Source of the DNA: Nitrospirae bacterium MYbinv3
Lineage (GTDB): Bacteria; Nitrospirota; Thermodesulfovibrionia; Thermodesulfovibrionales; Magnetobacteriaceae
Length of the DNA: 64,000 nt
NCBI GenBank assembly: GCA_002753395.1
Contig: PEAB01000005.1
Coordinates: 1-64,000 of the forward strand
Direction: 5' to 3'
The translations under genes and the position numbers were made by a program. The notes under the pieces are model-generated. The model was not told the origin of the DNA and ran no database searches. It saw nothing but the letters and a program-made list of their open reading frames with translations. Position 1 is the stretch's first letter; every line of letters starts with the position of its first letter. Shown one piece after another: positions 44,540-53,626 of this stretch.

Positions 44540-44847
44540 CGGTAATCCTGCACAAGTAGTGGTGACATTAAGCTTAACACCCTCCCCTAACCCCTAATGC
44601 TGTTGACTTAAGGTTGTGAAGATGAAAAAAAGGAGGGCTTTGCCCTCCCTTAGACCCTCCCACAAGGGAACTTGTTCCCTTGACCCTGTAAATGTCAGGC
44701 GTGGCTGCATAAAATGTCGCCCATGTGCGTACATATTAATGCTTAAGTCAACAGCATTACCCCTAACCCCTCCCATCAAGGGAGGGGAATTGAATATCAC
44801 TACCTCTGCAGGACTACCCTAGTATCACTACCTTTACAGGACTACCG
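44540..44847. mobile_element. Repeat element B (copy 4) split by nested element A
   Basis: CGGTAATCCTGCACAAGTAG opens at 44540 and CTCTGCAGGACTACC closes at 44818, the same ends as other B copies. The 165-bp element at 44595-44759 interrupts the CCTCCCCTAACCCC core. A further partial B end (TTTACAGGACTACCG) follows at 44833-44847. No gene is present in 44442-44971. Confidence 0.85.
44595..44759. mobile_element. 165-bp element A with 18-bp perfect TIRs and 11-bp target duplication
   Basis: TAATGCTGTTGACTTAAG at 44595-44612 and its exact inverse complement at 44742-44759. Both sides are flanked by CCCCTAACCCC (44584-44594 and 44760-44770), which occurs once in intact B elements, so it reads as an 11-bp target-site duplication. 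The interior is an inverse R repeat (GGAGGGCTTTGCCCTCC at 44632-44648, CAAGGGAACTTGTTCCCTTG at 44669-44688) and has no gene. It is a non-autonomous mobile element. Confidence 0.85.
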
Positions 44848-44971
44848 CCAATTTAAGCCCACAAAGATATATCTCCACTCTTCAATGAGAATTACTGTTT
44901 ACACGAGGCCGATATTGACATAAGTATTATTTTCATGTAAAATGGTAGAAATTTTATTTTAGGAGGAAGGA

Positions 44972-45699
44972 ATGAAACGTGTTATCCATCTTTATTTAGT
45001 TATGTGTGTTATGTTGTTTGTAGGGATTGGTTCAGCTTCCATTGGTTTTTTGCAGTTGAGCCAGCGGGTTCTATTGAGTATGAATGGGTTGATGGCAATG
45101 GGGTAGTCACTAAAGGTACTGCTAATATAGCGGTAAACAGTAATAACGCTGCGACAGAAACACCTCAGCTTAAACCAGTATACTGCGTCGCAAATAAACT
45201 AATACCTTCGTTTTATTACACTATGGATGCAAGCATGAAAAAGACGCTTATAGAGACATACTCGACCTATTGGCAAGATTGCGGGATCGCCTTTTATGCC
45301 TATTGTGACTCCACTATACCGGGCTGTGGAACTGGAGGAGGAGGTGGTGGTGGTGATGCTGCTGCTTGTACTAACAACAGTGTTGCAGATGGTACTTACG
45401 AAGGCACAACATCAGGTAATATTAGTCTGACCACATCAAGTAATAAGGTTACAGCTTTAACACTTGTTATGTACGCTGCCGCCCCCTGTACCGGAACTGT
45501 TACACTTACTCTAGCCTCCGGCAAAAGTTTTCCAATAAGTAGCTGCTCATTTGATGGATCCGGTTCTGGTTCAGACTTTACCTTATCGCTTACAGGCAAG
45601 TTCTCAAGTACAGATCTTACTGCATCAGGATCAGCGAGCTTTAAACAAATTTCTACCGGTTGTACAGCATCAAGTAACTGGAAAGCAACAAAGAAGTAA
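44972..45699 (+). pseudogene. Secreted protein gene frameshifted at a T6 run
   Basis: AGGAGGAAGG at 44961-44970 and ATG 44972 start a clear signal peptide (KRVIHLYLVMCVMLFVGIGSA), but this frame stops after 44 codons. The mature protein continues in the next frame from the TTTTTT run at 45046-45051: FFAVEPAGSIEYEWVDGNG, a poly-Gly linker (GTGGGGGGGD), then a beta-sandwich-like domain with four cysteines ending in WKATKK. One extra T would restore a product of about 243 residues. This could be a sequencing error, a dead gene, or a slippery on/off switch. No family is recognised. Confidence 0.7.
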
Positions 45700-45775
45700 A
45701 ACAGAGATTCAAAGATAATGCAGACTACCACTTCTCCGAGGATCACAGAGGAGCGGTAGCCCGCATACCTGCAGA

Positions 45776-47218
45776 TCAGATACCGTACTCAGCCCACCTC
45801 TTTTCCACGAGGCTAACGATATCGTCAGACATCACTATGTCATCTGGCCACTGACGAGTAAACCCCTCCGAAGGGAGCTTCTTTGTAGCATCTACGCCTA
45901 GCTTACCCCCATATGCCGTCAACTGCGAGGCATGTTCAAGCACATCAAGCGGTCCTTCAAGTATGACCAGATCCCTCTTGGCATCTACGTTGTTGCCAAT
46001 ACGCCAGACAACCTCACGAGGGTTCTGAACATCCACCCACTTGTCTACAACAACGATCATCTTGGTAAAACTCATCTGCCCCATACCCCACAAGGCATAC
46101 ATAACCTTCCTTGCCTGACCTGGGTAGCTCTTGTCTATGGACACTATGGCAATGTTGTGAAACACCCCCTCCATTGGCAGGTTCATGTCTACAACCTCAG
46201 GCAACTGCTTCTTTAATAGAGGCAAAAAAATCCTCTCCGTTGCCTTTGCAATGTAGCAGTCCTCCATCGGGGGCCTGCCTACTATAGTGGCTGGATAGAT
46301 TGCATCCTTCCTGTGCGTGATGCACGTGACATGAAACACAGGGAAGTTATCCACAAGACAGTAGTACCCAGTGTGGTCTCCAAAAGGCCCCTCAAGACGC
46401 TGCTCGGATGGGTCAACGTAACCCTCAAGAACGATCTCAGAGTTGGCCGGCACCTCAAGCCCCACCGTCTCGCACTTGACAAGCTCAACAGGCGACTTCC
46501 TCAGAAAACCGGCAAACAGCATCTCGTCTATCCCCTCCGGCAGGGGGGCTGTTGCACTGTACATGCAGGCAGGGTCTGAACCTATAGCAACAGCCACCTC
46601 AAGCCGTATGCCACGCTCCTTTGCCTTCCTGTAGTGCCTCGCCCCGTCCTTGTGCATGTGCCAGTGCATCCCAGTTGTGTTGTCATCATACACCTGCATC
46701 CTGTACATGCCACAGTTGCGCTGCCCTGTCTCAGGGTCCTTGGTAAACACCATAGGAAGCGTTATAAACCTCCCACCATCGCTTGGCCACGTCTTTAAGA
46801 TAGGAAAGTCCGACAGCGTTGGCGAGATCTTATTTATTACCTCCTTACAATGTCCTGTCTTTACATACTTTGGTATAAAGTCGGCCAACCTTTTGAGCTT
46901 AGGCAACGCCTTTAGCTTCTCTATGAGATTGGTCGGTATCTCTGGCTCCAAAAACTCAAGGATCTCACCACCAATCATGTCTAGATCGCCTACCTGAAGC
47001 GCCAAAGCCATCCTCTCATAAGAACCAAATAGATTAACAACACAAGGAAACGTTGATCCCCTGCAGTTTTCAAATAAAAGCGCCGGTCCACCACCCTTAA
47101 CAACCCGATCATTGATCTGGGCTATCTCAAGCACTGGGTCAACCTCCACCTTTATATGCCTTAATAAATCCTTCTTCCTAAGCACCCTTAGAAAATCCCT
47201 TAAGTCGTGATAAGCCAT
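45776..47218 (-). CDS. ubiD: UbiD-family decarboxylase
   Basis: A 480-residue prenylated-FMN-dependent decarboxylase. The start LRDFLRVLRKKDLLRHIKVE is typical. GMYRMQVYDDNTTGMHWHMHKDGA carries flavin- and metal-binding residues, ALPLPEGIDEMLFAGFLR-like and VPANSEIVLEGYVDP follow, then GPFGDHTGYY with the catalytic acidic residue and TRQWPDDIVMSD at the end. It probably decarboxylates an aromatic intermediate in quinone (menaquinone) synthesis. No UbiX or quinone genes are adjacent. A repeat R copy lies between its start and flgE. Confidence 0.9.
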   Translation of the reverse strand: MAYHDLRDFLRVLRKKDLLRHIKVEVDPVLEIAQINDRVVKGGGPALLFENCRGSTFPCVVNLFGSYERMALALQVGDLDMIGGEILEFLEPEIPTNLIEKLKALPKLKRLADFIPKYVKTGHCKEVINKISPTLSDFPILKTWPSDGGRFITLPMVFTKDPETGQRNCGMYRMQVYDDNTTGMHWHMHKDGARHYRKAKERGIRLEVAVAIGSDPACMYSATAPLPEGIDEMLFAGFLRKSPVELVKCETVGLEVPANSEIVLEGYVDPSEQRLEGPFGDHTGYYCLVDNFPVFHVTCITHRKDAIYPATIVGRPPMEDCYIAKATERIFLPLLKKQLPEVVDMNLPMEGVFHNIAIVSIDKSYPGQARKVMYALWGMGQMSFTKMIVVVDKWVDVQNPREVVWRIGNNVDAKRDLVILEGPLDVLEHASQLTAYGGKLGVDATKKLPSEGFTRQWPDDIVMSDDIVSLVEKRWAEYGI

Positions 47219-47295
47219 TAAAACACCTTAATTTAAAAATATGAGAGCTTCGAAGTTAAATGAGTACATAAAATATGCACATGTGACAGCATTAC

Positions 47296-47354
47296 GGGGT
47301 CAAGGGGATTGGTCCCCTTGCGGAGGGGTCTGAGGGGAGGCAGAGCCTCCCCTT
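47296..47354 (+). repeat. Double-hairpin repeat R between flgE and ubiD
   Basis: GGGGTCAAGGGGATTGGTCC at 47296, CCTTGCGGAGGGGTCTGAGG, and the GGGGAGGCAGAGCCTCCCC palindrome at 47334-47352. It lies six bases past the flgE stop, so it could serve as the terminator of the flagellar run on the minus strand, although no T run follows. Confidence 0.75.
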
Positions 47355-47359
47355 CTATC

Positions 47360-48691
47360 CTATCGTTTGAGTGAAAGTATCTCTTGCATCATATCGTCCA
47401 CGGTGGTAACGGTCCTTGAGTTGGCCTGGAAGGCACGTTGGGCTGCTATCATCGTGACAAACTCTCCCGCAAGATCTACGTTACTCTGCTCGAGGGAGCC
47501 AGAGAGCACTCGTCCCATTCCGCTTGTCTTTGGAATACCTGTAATGGCCTGACCCGATGAGTTAGATTCACGAAACAGGTTCTGGCCCATCTTAGTAAGC
47601 TTATCGGGTGCATTGAATCTGGTTAGTGCCATCTTACCGAGCACCCTGCTCTGTCCATTTGTAAACACACCATAGATTGTGCCCGCCTCGTCAATACTTA
47701 ACCCCTTCATAACACCAGGGGCTCGACCATCCTGCGTTGCATTTAGCACTTGAAAAGAGTCCGCCAATTGAGAAGAGGCATTTAAACCTGTACCACCCTG
47801 ATTAAGAGACTTTCCGTAGTCAAACGTGATATTCTGTGTGTATACCACGTCGCTACCAAAGTTAAACTTTATAGCAGGCTCAGCGCTTGAAGCAGCTGTG
47901 CCGTCGTTGACAAGGACACCGTTTGTGTCAAACGTTAGGACTTGAGGCGATGAGGCCTGTATTAGAGAGTTTGACTTTGCCGGGTCATCTGACACATAGT
48001 ACACCTTCCAAGAATTGGCCGACGACTTAGCAAAGTAAGCCGTCACCTCATGTGAACCCCCGTGTGAATCATAGACAGTTGTAGTTGAAGAGAAGCTATA
48101 GTTTTTGGGATCGTTCTTAACACCGTCGCCGTTGCCATCGAGTGTAAATGCTGCTGAAACAACTGTAGCAGTGGAGTTTAAGTTGATATTCAGGTTCACG
48201 GTAGTAGTGGCCTTTGCCGCATTAGCGGTTGAATCTACCCGCACGTCTGATAATTTTCCTGAAAAATTGTTACCCTGCAGGAAGGTTGCACTTGCATCGG
48301 TAGCCATATACCCCTGCACCTTCATGCCTGAGGTTGTAACAAGGTAGCCATCCTTATCCAGCGAAAAGTTCCCTGCTCTGGTATAATACGTACCATTGCT
48401 GTCTTTAACCATAAAAAAGCCATTACCATCTATAGCCATATCTAACGGGTTTCCAGTTGAGATCATACTACCTTGTGTAAATAGAGGTGTTATGGCGTCA
48501 AGCTGTGTACCGCGACCAACCGAATTCTGTGATGACACACCCGTGATCGTCGCACTTAGGACGTCACTGAATGTGGCTCTGTTTGACTTAAACGCCGTAG
48601 TGTTCATGTTTGCAATGTTGTCGCCAACAACACTAAGCGTCGTACCATTAGCGCTCATACCGCTTACTGCTGTCCATAGCGCTGTTATCAT
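47360..48691 (-). CDS. flgE: Flagellar hook protein FlgE
   Basis: A 443-residue hook subunit, polymerised outside the cell into the curved joint between rod and filament. N-terminal rod/hook helix ALWTAVSGMSANGTTLSVVG with the NIANMNTTAFKS signature, FlgE core with NFSLDKDGYLVTTSGMKVQG, and C-terminal helix QRAFQANSRTVTTVDDMMQE, which packs with the N-terminus. It lies 19 bases after flgD. ATG 48691 follows AGGAGGG. Typical length. Confidence 0.95.
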   Translation of the reverse strand: MITALWTAVSGMSANGTTLSVVGDNIANMNTTAFKSNRATFSDVLSATITGVSSQNSVGRGTQLDAITPLFTQGSMISTGNPLDMAIDGNGFFMVKDSNGTYYTRAGNFSLDKDGYLVTTSGMKVQGYMATDASATFLQGNNFSGKLSDVRVDSTANAAKATTTVNLNINLNSTATVVSAAFTLDGNGDGVKNDPKNYSFSSTTTVYDSHGGSHEVTAYFAKSSANSWKVYYVSDDPAKSNSLIQASSPQVLTFDTNGVLVNDGTAASSAEPAIKFNFGSDVVYTQNITFDYGKSLNQGGTGLNASSQLADSFQVLNATQDGRAPGVMKGLSIDEAGTIYGVFTNGQSRVLGKMALTRFNAPDKLTKMGQNLFRESNSSGQAITGIPKTSGMGRVLSGSLEQSNVDLAGEFVTMIAAQRAFQANSRTVTTVDDMMQEILSLKR

Positions 48692-48710
48692 ATATCGTCC
48701 CTCCTAAAGA

Positions 48711-49154
48711 TCATGTTTTCTTGTTAGCATTGATCTCTGTTACGTTACTCATAACGATCTTGTCTCCACTATCCAGCGATAGATAGGTTATACCGTTTTC
48801 AAAGGTTATACCTGAGACCAATGCCGTTTTGTTATCAGTGGTTGTTACGGATTTCCCTATTAAACTCACAGCAAGTACGTTATTAACTGAATTCTCATAA
48901 TCAGTGAGAGTCTTGAGGTTACTGTTTATATTATACAGTTGTTCAAGTGAGCTAAACTGCGCCAGTTGTGTCGTAAAGTTCGTACTATCCATAGGGTTAA
49001 GGGGGTCCTGATACTTTAACTGAGAGGTAAAGAGCTTTAAGAACTCGTTCTTACCCAGCGTATCGCTTTCTTTTGTCGACGTAGTACTACTTGAGGAGCT
49101 ATTAGAGCTTGATGTCGTGCTTGCCACATATGTGTTACTTGCTGTTACGTTCAT
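48711..49154 (-). CDS. flgD: Hook-capping protein FlgD (short form)
   Basis: 147 residues. The N-terminal FlgD core has GKNEFLKLFTSQLKYQDPLNPMDST and FTTQLAQFSSLEQL. After residue 90 there is only one short beta domain (LIGKSVTTTDNKTALVSGIT), so the C-terminal Ig-like/Tudor insert of enteric FlgD (about 230 residues) is mostly absent. Short FlgD is common outside Proteobacteria. It caps the growing hook during FlgE assembly. Confidence 0.92.
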   Translation of the reverse strand: MNVTASNTYVASTTSSSNSSSSSTTSTKESDTLGKNEFLKLFTSQLKYQDPLNPMDSTNFTTQLAQFSSLEQLYNINSNLKTLTDYENSVNNVLAVSLIGKSVTTTDNKTALVSGITFENGITYLSLDSGDKIVMSNVTEINANKKT

Positions 49155-49172
49155 AGGTCTCTCCTTTCTCTT

Positions 49173-50405
49173 TTATGCAAATATATTTATTTTACCATTA
49201 TTTCCGTAATTAGCTACAGAATTGGGTTTGTTAGAGGCTGTCTCCTCCACTGCAACTCCTTCGGAGGTGTCGCCATATCGTACATTCTTTTCATCCTTGA
49301 AAAACTCCCCGCGCTTGTCCTTGAGAGAGACAGAAAAGCCTCCTACGCTAATACCTTCCTTAGCAAGGGTATCAAGGATCTGGCGTAGATTCTTTTCGAT
49401 CAACTCTTTACCGGCAGGCTCTGTAGCGCTTATCTGCGCATGAATCACGCCCTTATCTACACTTAAGCCAATATCGAGCTTTCCAATGCCATCAGGCTCC
49501 ACCCTTATCTCAATGGAGTTGTCACTCTTTCTCAGTACACTAAAGATTGTATCGTTGATATTCAACAACTTCTGCATCCTTACCTCTGGGGCGTTACCTG
49601 CTGTAAGCGACACCTTTGGCGTATGTTCACCGATAGGGTGCATATTGGGTAAAGAGCTTGTCTGTGAATTGTTGGACTCAAGACGATTCATACCGGTTTG
49701 ACCTTCTTTTGAGCTTCCCAAGAAACTATCACTATCTGCCTTTATTACAGAAGCAAGTGTATTGTTAAGCAGCAGTTCTTTTATCTCCACACCATTTTGA
49801 GAATTTTCGTTTAACGCCATCTTCTTATTAAATAAGCCCTCAGACTGATTGCCTTTATTAGAAGATAACAGTTTGCTTAGTGCGTCTTTATTGTCAGGGG
49901 CTTGAGCAGAAGGTTCTTTACTTGCTTGACCTGATTTACCAACAAGTGCAGCTATCTGCTCTTGTATGAGCTTCATTTCATTGGTTGCTGCTCCCTGCAG
50001 ATTAACAGTCTGTTCATTGCTTTGGATTGAGTTTGATTGCCCGTTGAGCTGCAATAGGCTGCTAATGTCTAATTGGATTAGATTTGTGGCGTTTGCCGCC
50101 GTTTCATTCGGATTAACGGTTTGTTGATTGACCTTTGGTAAGTTTCCAGTACCGTTGCCCTGCCCTTTAGGCTGCACTAAGCTGCTGGTTAACCCCAAGA
50201 GACCTAAGTAGTTGACAACAAGCACATTATCCACATTCAGCTGGTTATTTGCCGTCTCACTTGTGACAGAATCATCAGTGGAGCCTTTATCCATCATGTT
50301 CACCAGCATAATATTAAAAATTCCTCCCTGCTGGTTTGGATTTTCCTCTGTGGAAGGCTTCAGTTGCGATGGATTAACGCCACCTTGGTCCATCTTCGTT
50401 ATCAT
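49173..50405 (-). CDS. fliK: Flagellar hook-length control protein FliK
   Basis: About 410 residues. The long low-complexity Gln/Asn/Ser N-terminal part acts as the ruler. The C-terminal FliK domain at about 285-380 has IEIRVEPDGIGKLDIGLSVD, AGKELIEKNLRQILDTLAKE and SVSLKD. FliK measures the hook and switches the export gate to filament substrates. The frame is open from ATG 50444, but that codon lies within a sigma-54 promoter (50433-50448). The first usable starts are ATG 50420 or ATG 50405; the latter has GAGTGA upstream at a fitting distance. Confidence 0.85.
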   Translation of the reverse strand: MITKMDQGGVNPSQLKPSTEENPNQQGGIFNIMLVNMMDKGSTDDSVTSETANNQLNVDNVLVVNYLGLLGLTSSLVQPKGQGNGTGNLPKVNQQTVNPNETAANATNLIQLDISSLLQLNGQSNSIQSNEQTVNLQGAATNEMKLIQEQIAALVGKSGQASKEPSAQAPDNKDALSKLLSSNKGNQSEGLFNKKMALNENSQNGVEIKELLLNNTLASVIKADSDSFLGSSKEGQTGMNRLESNNSQTSSLPNMHPIGEHTPKVSLTAGNAPEVRMQKLLNINDTIFSVLRKSDNSIEIRVEPDGIGKLDIGLSVDKGVIHAQISATEPAGKELIEKNLRQILDTLAKEGISVGGFSVSLKDKRGEFFKDEKNVRYGDTSEGVAVEETASNKPNSVANYGNNGKINIFA

Positions 50406-50432
50406 TTGTATATCACTCATGCCTATGGCAGT

Positions 50433-50448
50433 TGCAATAAGCATACCA
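50433..50448 (-). promoter_or_regulatory. Sigma-54 promoter before fliK-flgD-flgE
   Basis: On the minus strand TGGTATGCTTATTGCA has the invariant GG and GC 12 bases apart (first G to first G) and the TTGCA -12 box. It is almost the same as the site before flgB (TGGTATATTTATTGCA). The transcript would start near 50422. Confidence 0.65.
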
Positions 50449-50525
50449 CACGATAACTACTTGATTAATAAAGGATATTTTTGATAAAACGTGGAGCTAA
50501 ACGGAAAGAACTACCAGAAAAGTTT

Positions 50526-51143
50526 TCATTTACCAGGAAAATTATTCACTGTATTCAGTGTCTTAGACATCTTTTTCGACAACACAGCCGCCTTTTGAGG
50601 TTCTATTTGAGCAAGGGCGGCCCCTGCCTTCTTGTTGTTCATTCTTATCAGGATTGTCACAGCCAAGTCTTCCTCTAATGCGGAAAGCTGAACGGATGCC
50701 TCTTCAGATGGCATGGCCTCATAAGTCTTAACCAGTTTTTTTATCCTCTCGGCATCGGAATCTTTAACTTTATTAAGTGCCTCCTCTACCTGACTTAATA
50801 GTTTCTCATATCTTTCGATTCTTTTATCAATATCGGCCTTTAGAGCCTGTAATCTCTCCTCCTTACGCTTTAAATCCAACTCCCTCCGGTTTAATTCCAC
50901 TTGACTGACCTTGGGCTCGCTGCCAGGAAGCTCACCCTTTGGGGCAGGCTTAGTCTCACCTTGGACATCACCCTTATGTGCATCGCTTTTTGGCGCTCCA
51001 TTGGTCACAGCCTTTGTTTCGCCCTTAGGTGCGTTTTTGGGTTCGCTTTGGGCGCTAAGGGCATTGTCGCCAAAACAAATAACAAACATAAATATATAAA
51101 AAAGGATTAAGCTAATCCCTTGGTAACCTGGAAAGGTATACAT
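50526..51143 (-). CDS. motE: MotE-like periplasmic flagellar protein
   Basis: About 205 residues. From ATG 51143 an N-terminal hydrophobic segment (GISLILFYIFMFVICF) acts as signal or anchor. Then comes a Lys/Pro-rich linker, a coiled coil (LNRRELDLKRKEERLQALKA, KRIERYEKLLSQVEEAL) and a C-terminal MgtE_N-like domain (VKTYEAMPSEEASVQLSALE, ILIRMNNKKAGAALAQIEP, AAVLSKKM). This is the MotE family, which stabilises the stator component MotC in the periplasm or acts in the same place. AAGGA lies before ATG 51143; an earlier in-frame ATG at 51191 would overlap fliJ by 80 bases. Confidence 0.8.
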   Translation of the reverse strand: MYTFPGYQGISLILFYIFMFVICFGDNALSAQSEPKNAPKGETKAVTNGAPKSDAHKGDVQGETKPAPKGELPGSEPKVSQVELNRRELDLKRKEERLQALKADIDKRIERYEKLLSQVEEALNKVKDSDAERIKKLVKTYEAMPSEEASVQLSALEEDLAVTILIRMNNKKAGAALAQIEPQKAAVLSKKMSKTLNTVNNFPGK

Positions 51144-51552
51144 AGTCCAATTCCTTTTGTACCCGCCGATCCTCGTTCTTTCTCTCATCACTTATTATCT
51201 TATCCTTTAAGATTTCTATTGTCTTGACCTCTTTATAAGCCTCAAGAAGCTCGCTTTTTTTCTCCTCAAACAGCTCTGTCAACTTACTTACGATTATCTT
51301 CTGTTTGTCTATAAATTTGTTTAACGTCTCTATATAATCGTAGTATAAGGATAACTCATATACGTTACTAAAGCCTTTGATCTGTTTCTCATTCATTCGT
51401 ACAATAGTCTTGGCCATCATTGAGTGTAAGGCATCCAGTTCTTCCTCTTGGCGTCTCAACTCCAGCAACACCTTTTTAAACTCTATCTCTATCTCTTCTT
51501 TCTTATATTCCCTTATTTTTTGCAGCCTTCCAAGTGTCTTAACGCTTGCCAT
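51112..51552 (-). CDS. fliJ: Flagellar export protein FliJ
   Basis: A 146-residue all-helical coiled-coil protein: LGRLQKIREYKKEEIEIEFK, then LDALHSMMAKTIVRMNEKQI, YDYIETLNKFIDKQKIIVSK and a C-terminal RRVQKELDYVYLSR. Length and position after fliI are those of FliJ, which links the FliI ATPase ring to the FlhA export gate. It starts six bases after the fliI stop. Confidence 0.85.
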   Translation of the reverse strand: MASVKTLGRLQKIREYKKEEIEIEFKKVLLELRRQEEELDALHSMMAKTIVRMNEKQIKGFSNVYELSLYYDYIETLNKFIDKQKIIVSKLTELFEEKKSELLEAYKEVKTIEILKDKIISDERKNEDRRVQKELDYVYLSRLPRD

Positions 51553-51558
51553 ATCTTA

Positions 51559-52872
51559 TTATTCAGCAAACAAATGGCGCAGCCCTGCCACACTGGAATT
51601 GAAGTCATAAGCCTCGTTCATCTGCTGCCGGAGGTATCTATTTAATCTATCCATCATAGCAATTGCATAATCCACCTTAGGGTTTGAACCTTCTTTATAG
51701 GCTCCGAGGTTAATCATGTCCTCAAATCGCTTGTAAGTGGCAAAGGTTTCTACAAACCTGCCGGCTAGAGCCTTGTGGTTATCGTCTATGATATCGGGCA
51801 TACTCCTGCTTATAGACCTCAGCACATCAACTGCTGGGTAGTGATTTTCCATCGCAAGCGCCCTTGAGAGTATTATGTGTCCATCAAGGATGGACATTAC
51901 TGAGTCTGCCACTGGGTCAGCAATATCGTCTCCCTCAACCAGTACCGTATAGATACCTGTCACACTGCCCTTACCAGCGCCTGTACCAGCTCTTTCAAGG
52001 AGCTTGGGCAGCAGGGCAAAGACCGACGGTGTATACCCCTTTGACGCAGGAGGTTCACCAATGGCCAGTCCGATCTCTCTCTGAGCCATTGCAACACGAG
52101 TGAGAGAGTCCATAAAGAGAAGACAGTCCTTCTGTATGCTTCTAAAGTACCCTGCGATTGCAGTGGCCACAAACGCCCCTTTCACCTTGGCAACTGGGGA
52201 CTGCTCAGATGTAGAAACCACCACAACAGAGCGCCTCATGCCTTCCTCACCAAGGTCGCGCTCAATGAACTCCCTGACCTCCCTGCTTCGTTCCCCCACA
52301 AGTGCGATAACGTTAACGTCTGCCTGTGTGTACTTTGCTATCATCCCCATCAGCACGCTCTTTCCAACACCGGCTGCTGACATAATCCCAATCCTCTGTC
52401 CCTTACCAAGGGTAATGAGGCCATTTAGGGCGTTTATACCTAGATCCATGACCTCCTTGATCCTTTCCTTTGACAGGGGATTGGATGGCACCTCAAATAT
52501 AGGATAGTTTACACCGCTAATTGGGCCTTTGCCGTCTATTGGCTCACCAGATTCGTTAATAACTCGACCAATAAGCCCCTCGCCTACCTTAACGGAAACC
52601 TTTCTTCCAAGTGGCAGCACCCTGCTTCCTGGTTTGATCCACGAGATATCGCCAGCGGCCATAAGAAGCTCTTTGCCATCCTTAAAACCAACCACCTCTG
52701 CATTTAAGTGCGATTGACCATCAGTGCATATCTTGCACGCATCGCCAATACATGCCTTTAGACCGGTAGATTTTATGATCATGCCGGTGATCTCAATCAC
52801 TCTACCGTACACCCTTAGAGGATTGGACTCTTTTACGGCCTTTATATATGGCTGAAGATCAATGGAGGACAA
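51559..52872 (-). CDS. fliI: Flagellum-specific ATP synthase FliI
   Basis: A 437-residue ATPase of the flagellar type III export apparatus, F1-beta-like. Walker A is SAAGVGKSVLMGM near 168; VNVIALVGERSREVREFIE follows; Walker B is DCLLFMDSLTRVAMAQREIG near 250; and the FliI-type GEPPASKGYTPSVFALLPKL lies after it. It powers or regulates substrate unfolding at the export gate. Its start overlaps the fliH end by 14 bases. A small CIGDACKICTDG Cys cluster near residue 40 is uncommon in FliI. Confidence 0.95.
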   Translation of the reverse strand: MSSIDLQPYIKAVKESNPLRVYGRVIEITGMIIKSTGLKACIGDACKICTDGQSHLNAEVVGFKDGKELLMAAGDISWIKPGSRVLPLGRKVSVKVGEGLIGRVINESGEPIDGKGPISGVNYPIFEVPSNPLSKERIKEVMDLGINALNGLITLGKGQRIGIMSAAGVGKSVLMGMIAKYTQADVNVIALVGERSREVREFIERDLGEEGMRRSVVVVSTSEQSPVAKVKGAFVATAIAGYFRSIQKDCLLFMDSLTRVAMAQREIGLAIGEPPASKGYTPSVFALLPKLLERAGTGAGKGSVTGIYTVLVEGDDIADPVADSVMSILDGHIILSRALAMENHYPAVDVLRSISRSMPDIIDDNHKALAGRFVETFATYKRFEDMINLGAYKEGSNPKVDYAIAMMDRLNRYLRQQMNEAYDFNSSVAGLRHLFAE

Positions 52873-53626
52873 GGTTGTCTCTCATATCTTCTATCGCATT
52901 ATAGAATAGTTCGTCTATGTCGGTTGATATCTCTTCAGTTGTGCTAGCTACTACTGGTCCCTTTTGTGAGACCGTCGTGTCAACCTCAAACCCTACATCA
53001 GAATGCACATCTAAAAGGTTATCTTTATGTTTTATAATAAGGTCATAGACAGCAGGGTTTACTTTAATTGTGATATGTCCTGCCTTATCGATCCGCATCA
53101 GGGCTTCTTTGACTATTGATATTATTAATTCAGGCTTGACTGATAACTCCTCTCCGATGATCTTCTTGGCAATGCCGACTGCTAACTCTACCACCTGCGG
53201 CTGTAAACCTTCTAAGGATTTAGTCCTGAAGGTCTTTAAATCTTCAATTAACCTTGAGAGGTGTTCTATCATGGGGGTAGTTATATCTTGTGCGTTTTTA
53301 AGACCGGTCTTCTCCCCTTCCTCTATCCCCTTTTGCAGCCCCTTTTGATAGGCCTCTTTCTCTATTAATACGGCTTTTTGTCTTGCCTGTCGTTCCATTT
53401 CCTCTAGATCGAGCTTAATCTGTTCTGGGGTTGGCCCTGTTTCAATTACCAGTGAAGGGTCTTCCTGTACAGACTGATTGGCATTTACCCCAACCATTGT
53501 ATCAGGCGTTAACGCTGATTTGGGTTCTAAAGGGTTCTTACCCGATCTCCCGTTAGAGCTGCCTTCAAGCGCTGGCATCTTGTAGGGAGTGATCCTTAAA
53601 TTTCTTATGTCCCTAATTTTATACAA
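52859..53626 (-). CDS. fliH: Flagellar assembly protein FliH
   Basis: About 255 residues. The variable N-terminal region is followed by the FliH/HrpE coiled coil (LDLEEMERQARQKAVLIEKE, GLQKGIEEGEKTGLKNAQDI) and the C-terminal globular part (VVELAVGIAKKIIGEELSVK, IKVNPAVYDLIIK, SQKGPVVAST-like). It binds and regulates FliI. Start choice: the frame is open from TTG 53677, which would overlap fliG by 59 bases. TTG 53626 with GAGGAAAG just upstream fits better, with an 8-base overlap. Confidence 0.85.
   Translation of the reverse strand: MYKIRDIRNLRITPYKMPALEGSSNGRSGKNPLEPKSALTPDTMVGVNANQSVQEDPSLVIETGPTPEQIKLDLEEMERQARQKAVLIEKEAYQKGLQKGIEEGEKTGLKNAQDITTPMIEHLSRLIEDLKTFRTKSLEGLQPQVVELAVGIAKKIIGEELSVKPELIISIVKEALMRIDKAGHITIKVNPAVYDLIIKHKDNLLDVHSDVGFEVDTTVSQKGPVVASTTEEISTDIDELFYNAIEDMRDNLVLH

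Noticed and set aside
45004-45699. A gene starting at ATG 45004
   Set aside because: No ribosome binding site and an implausible N-terminus; the signal peptide from ATG 44972 in the other frame is the true beginning.
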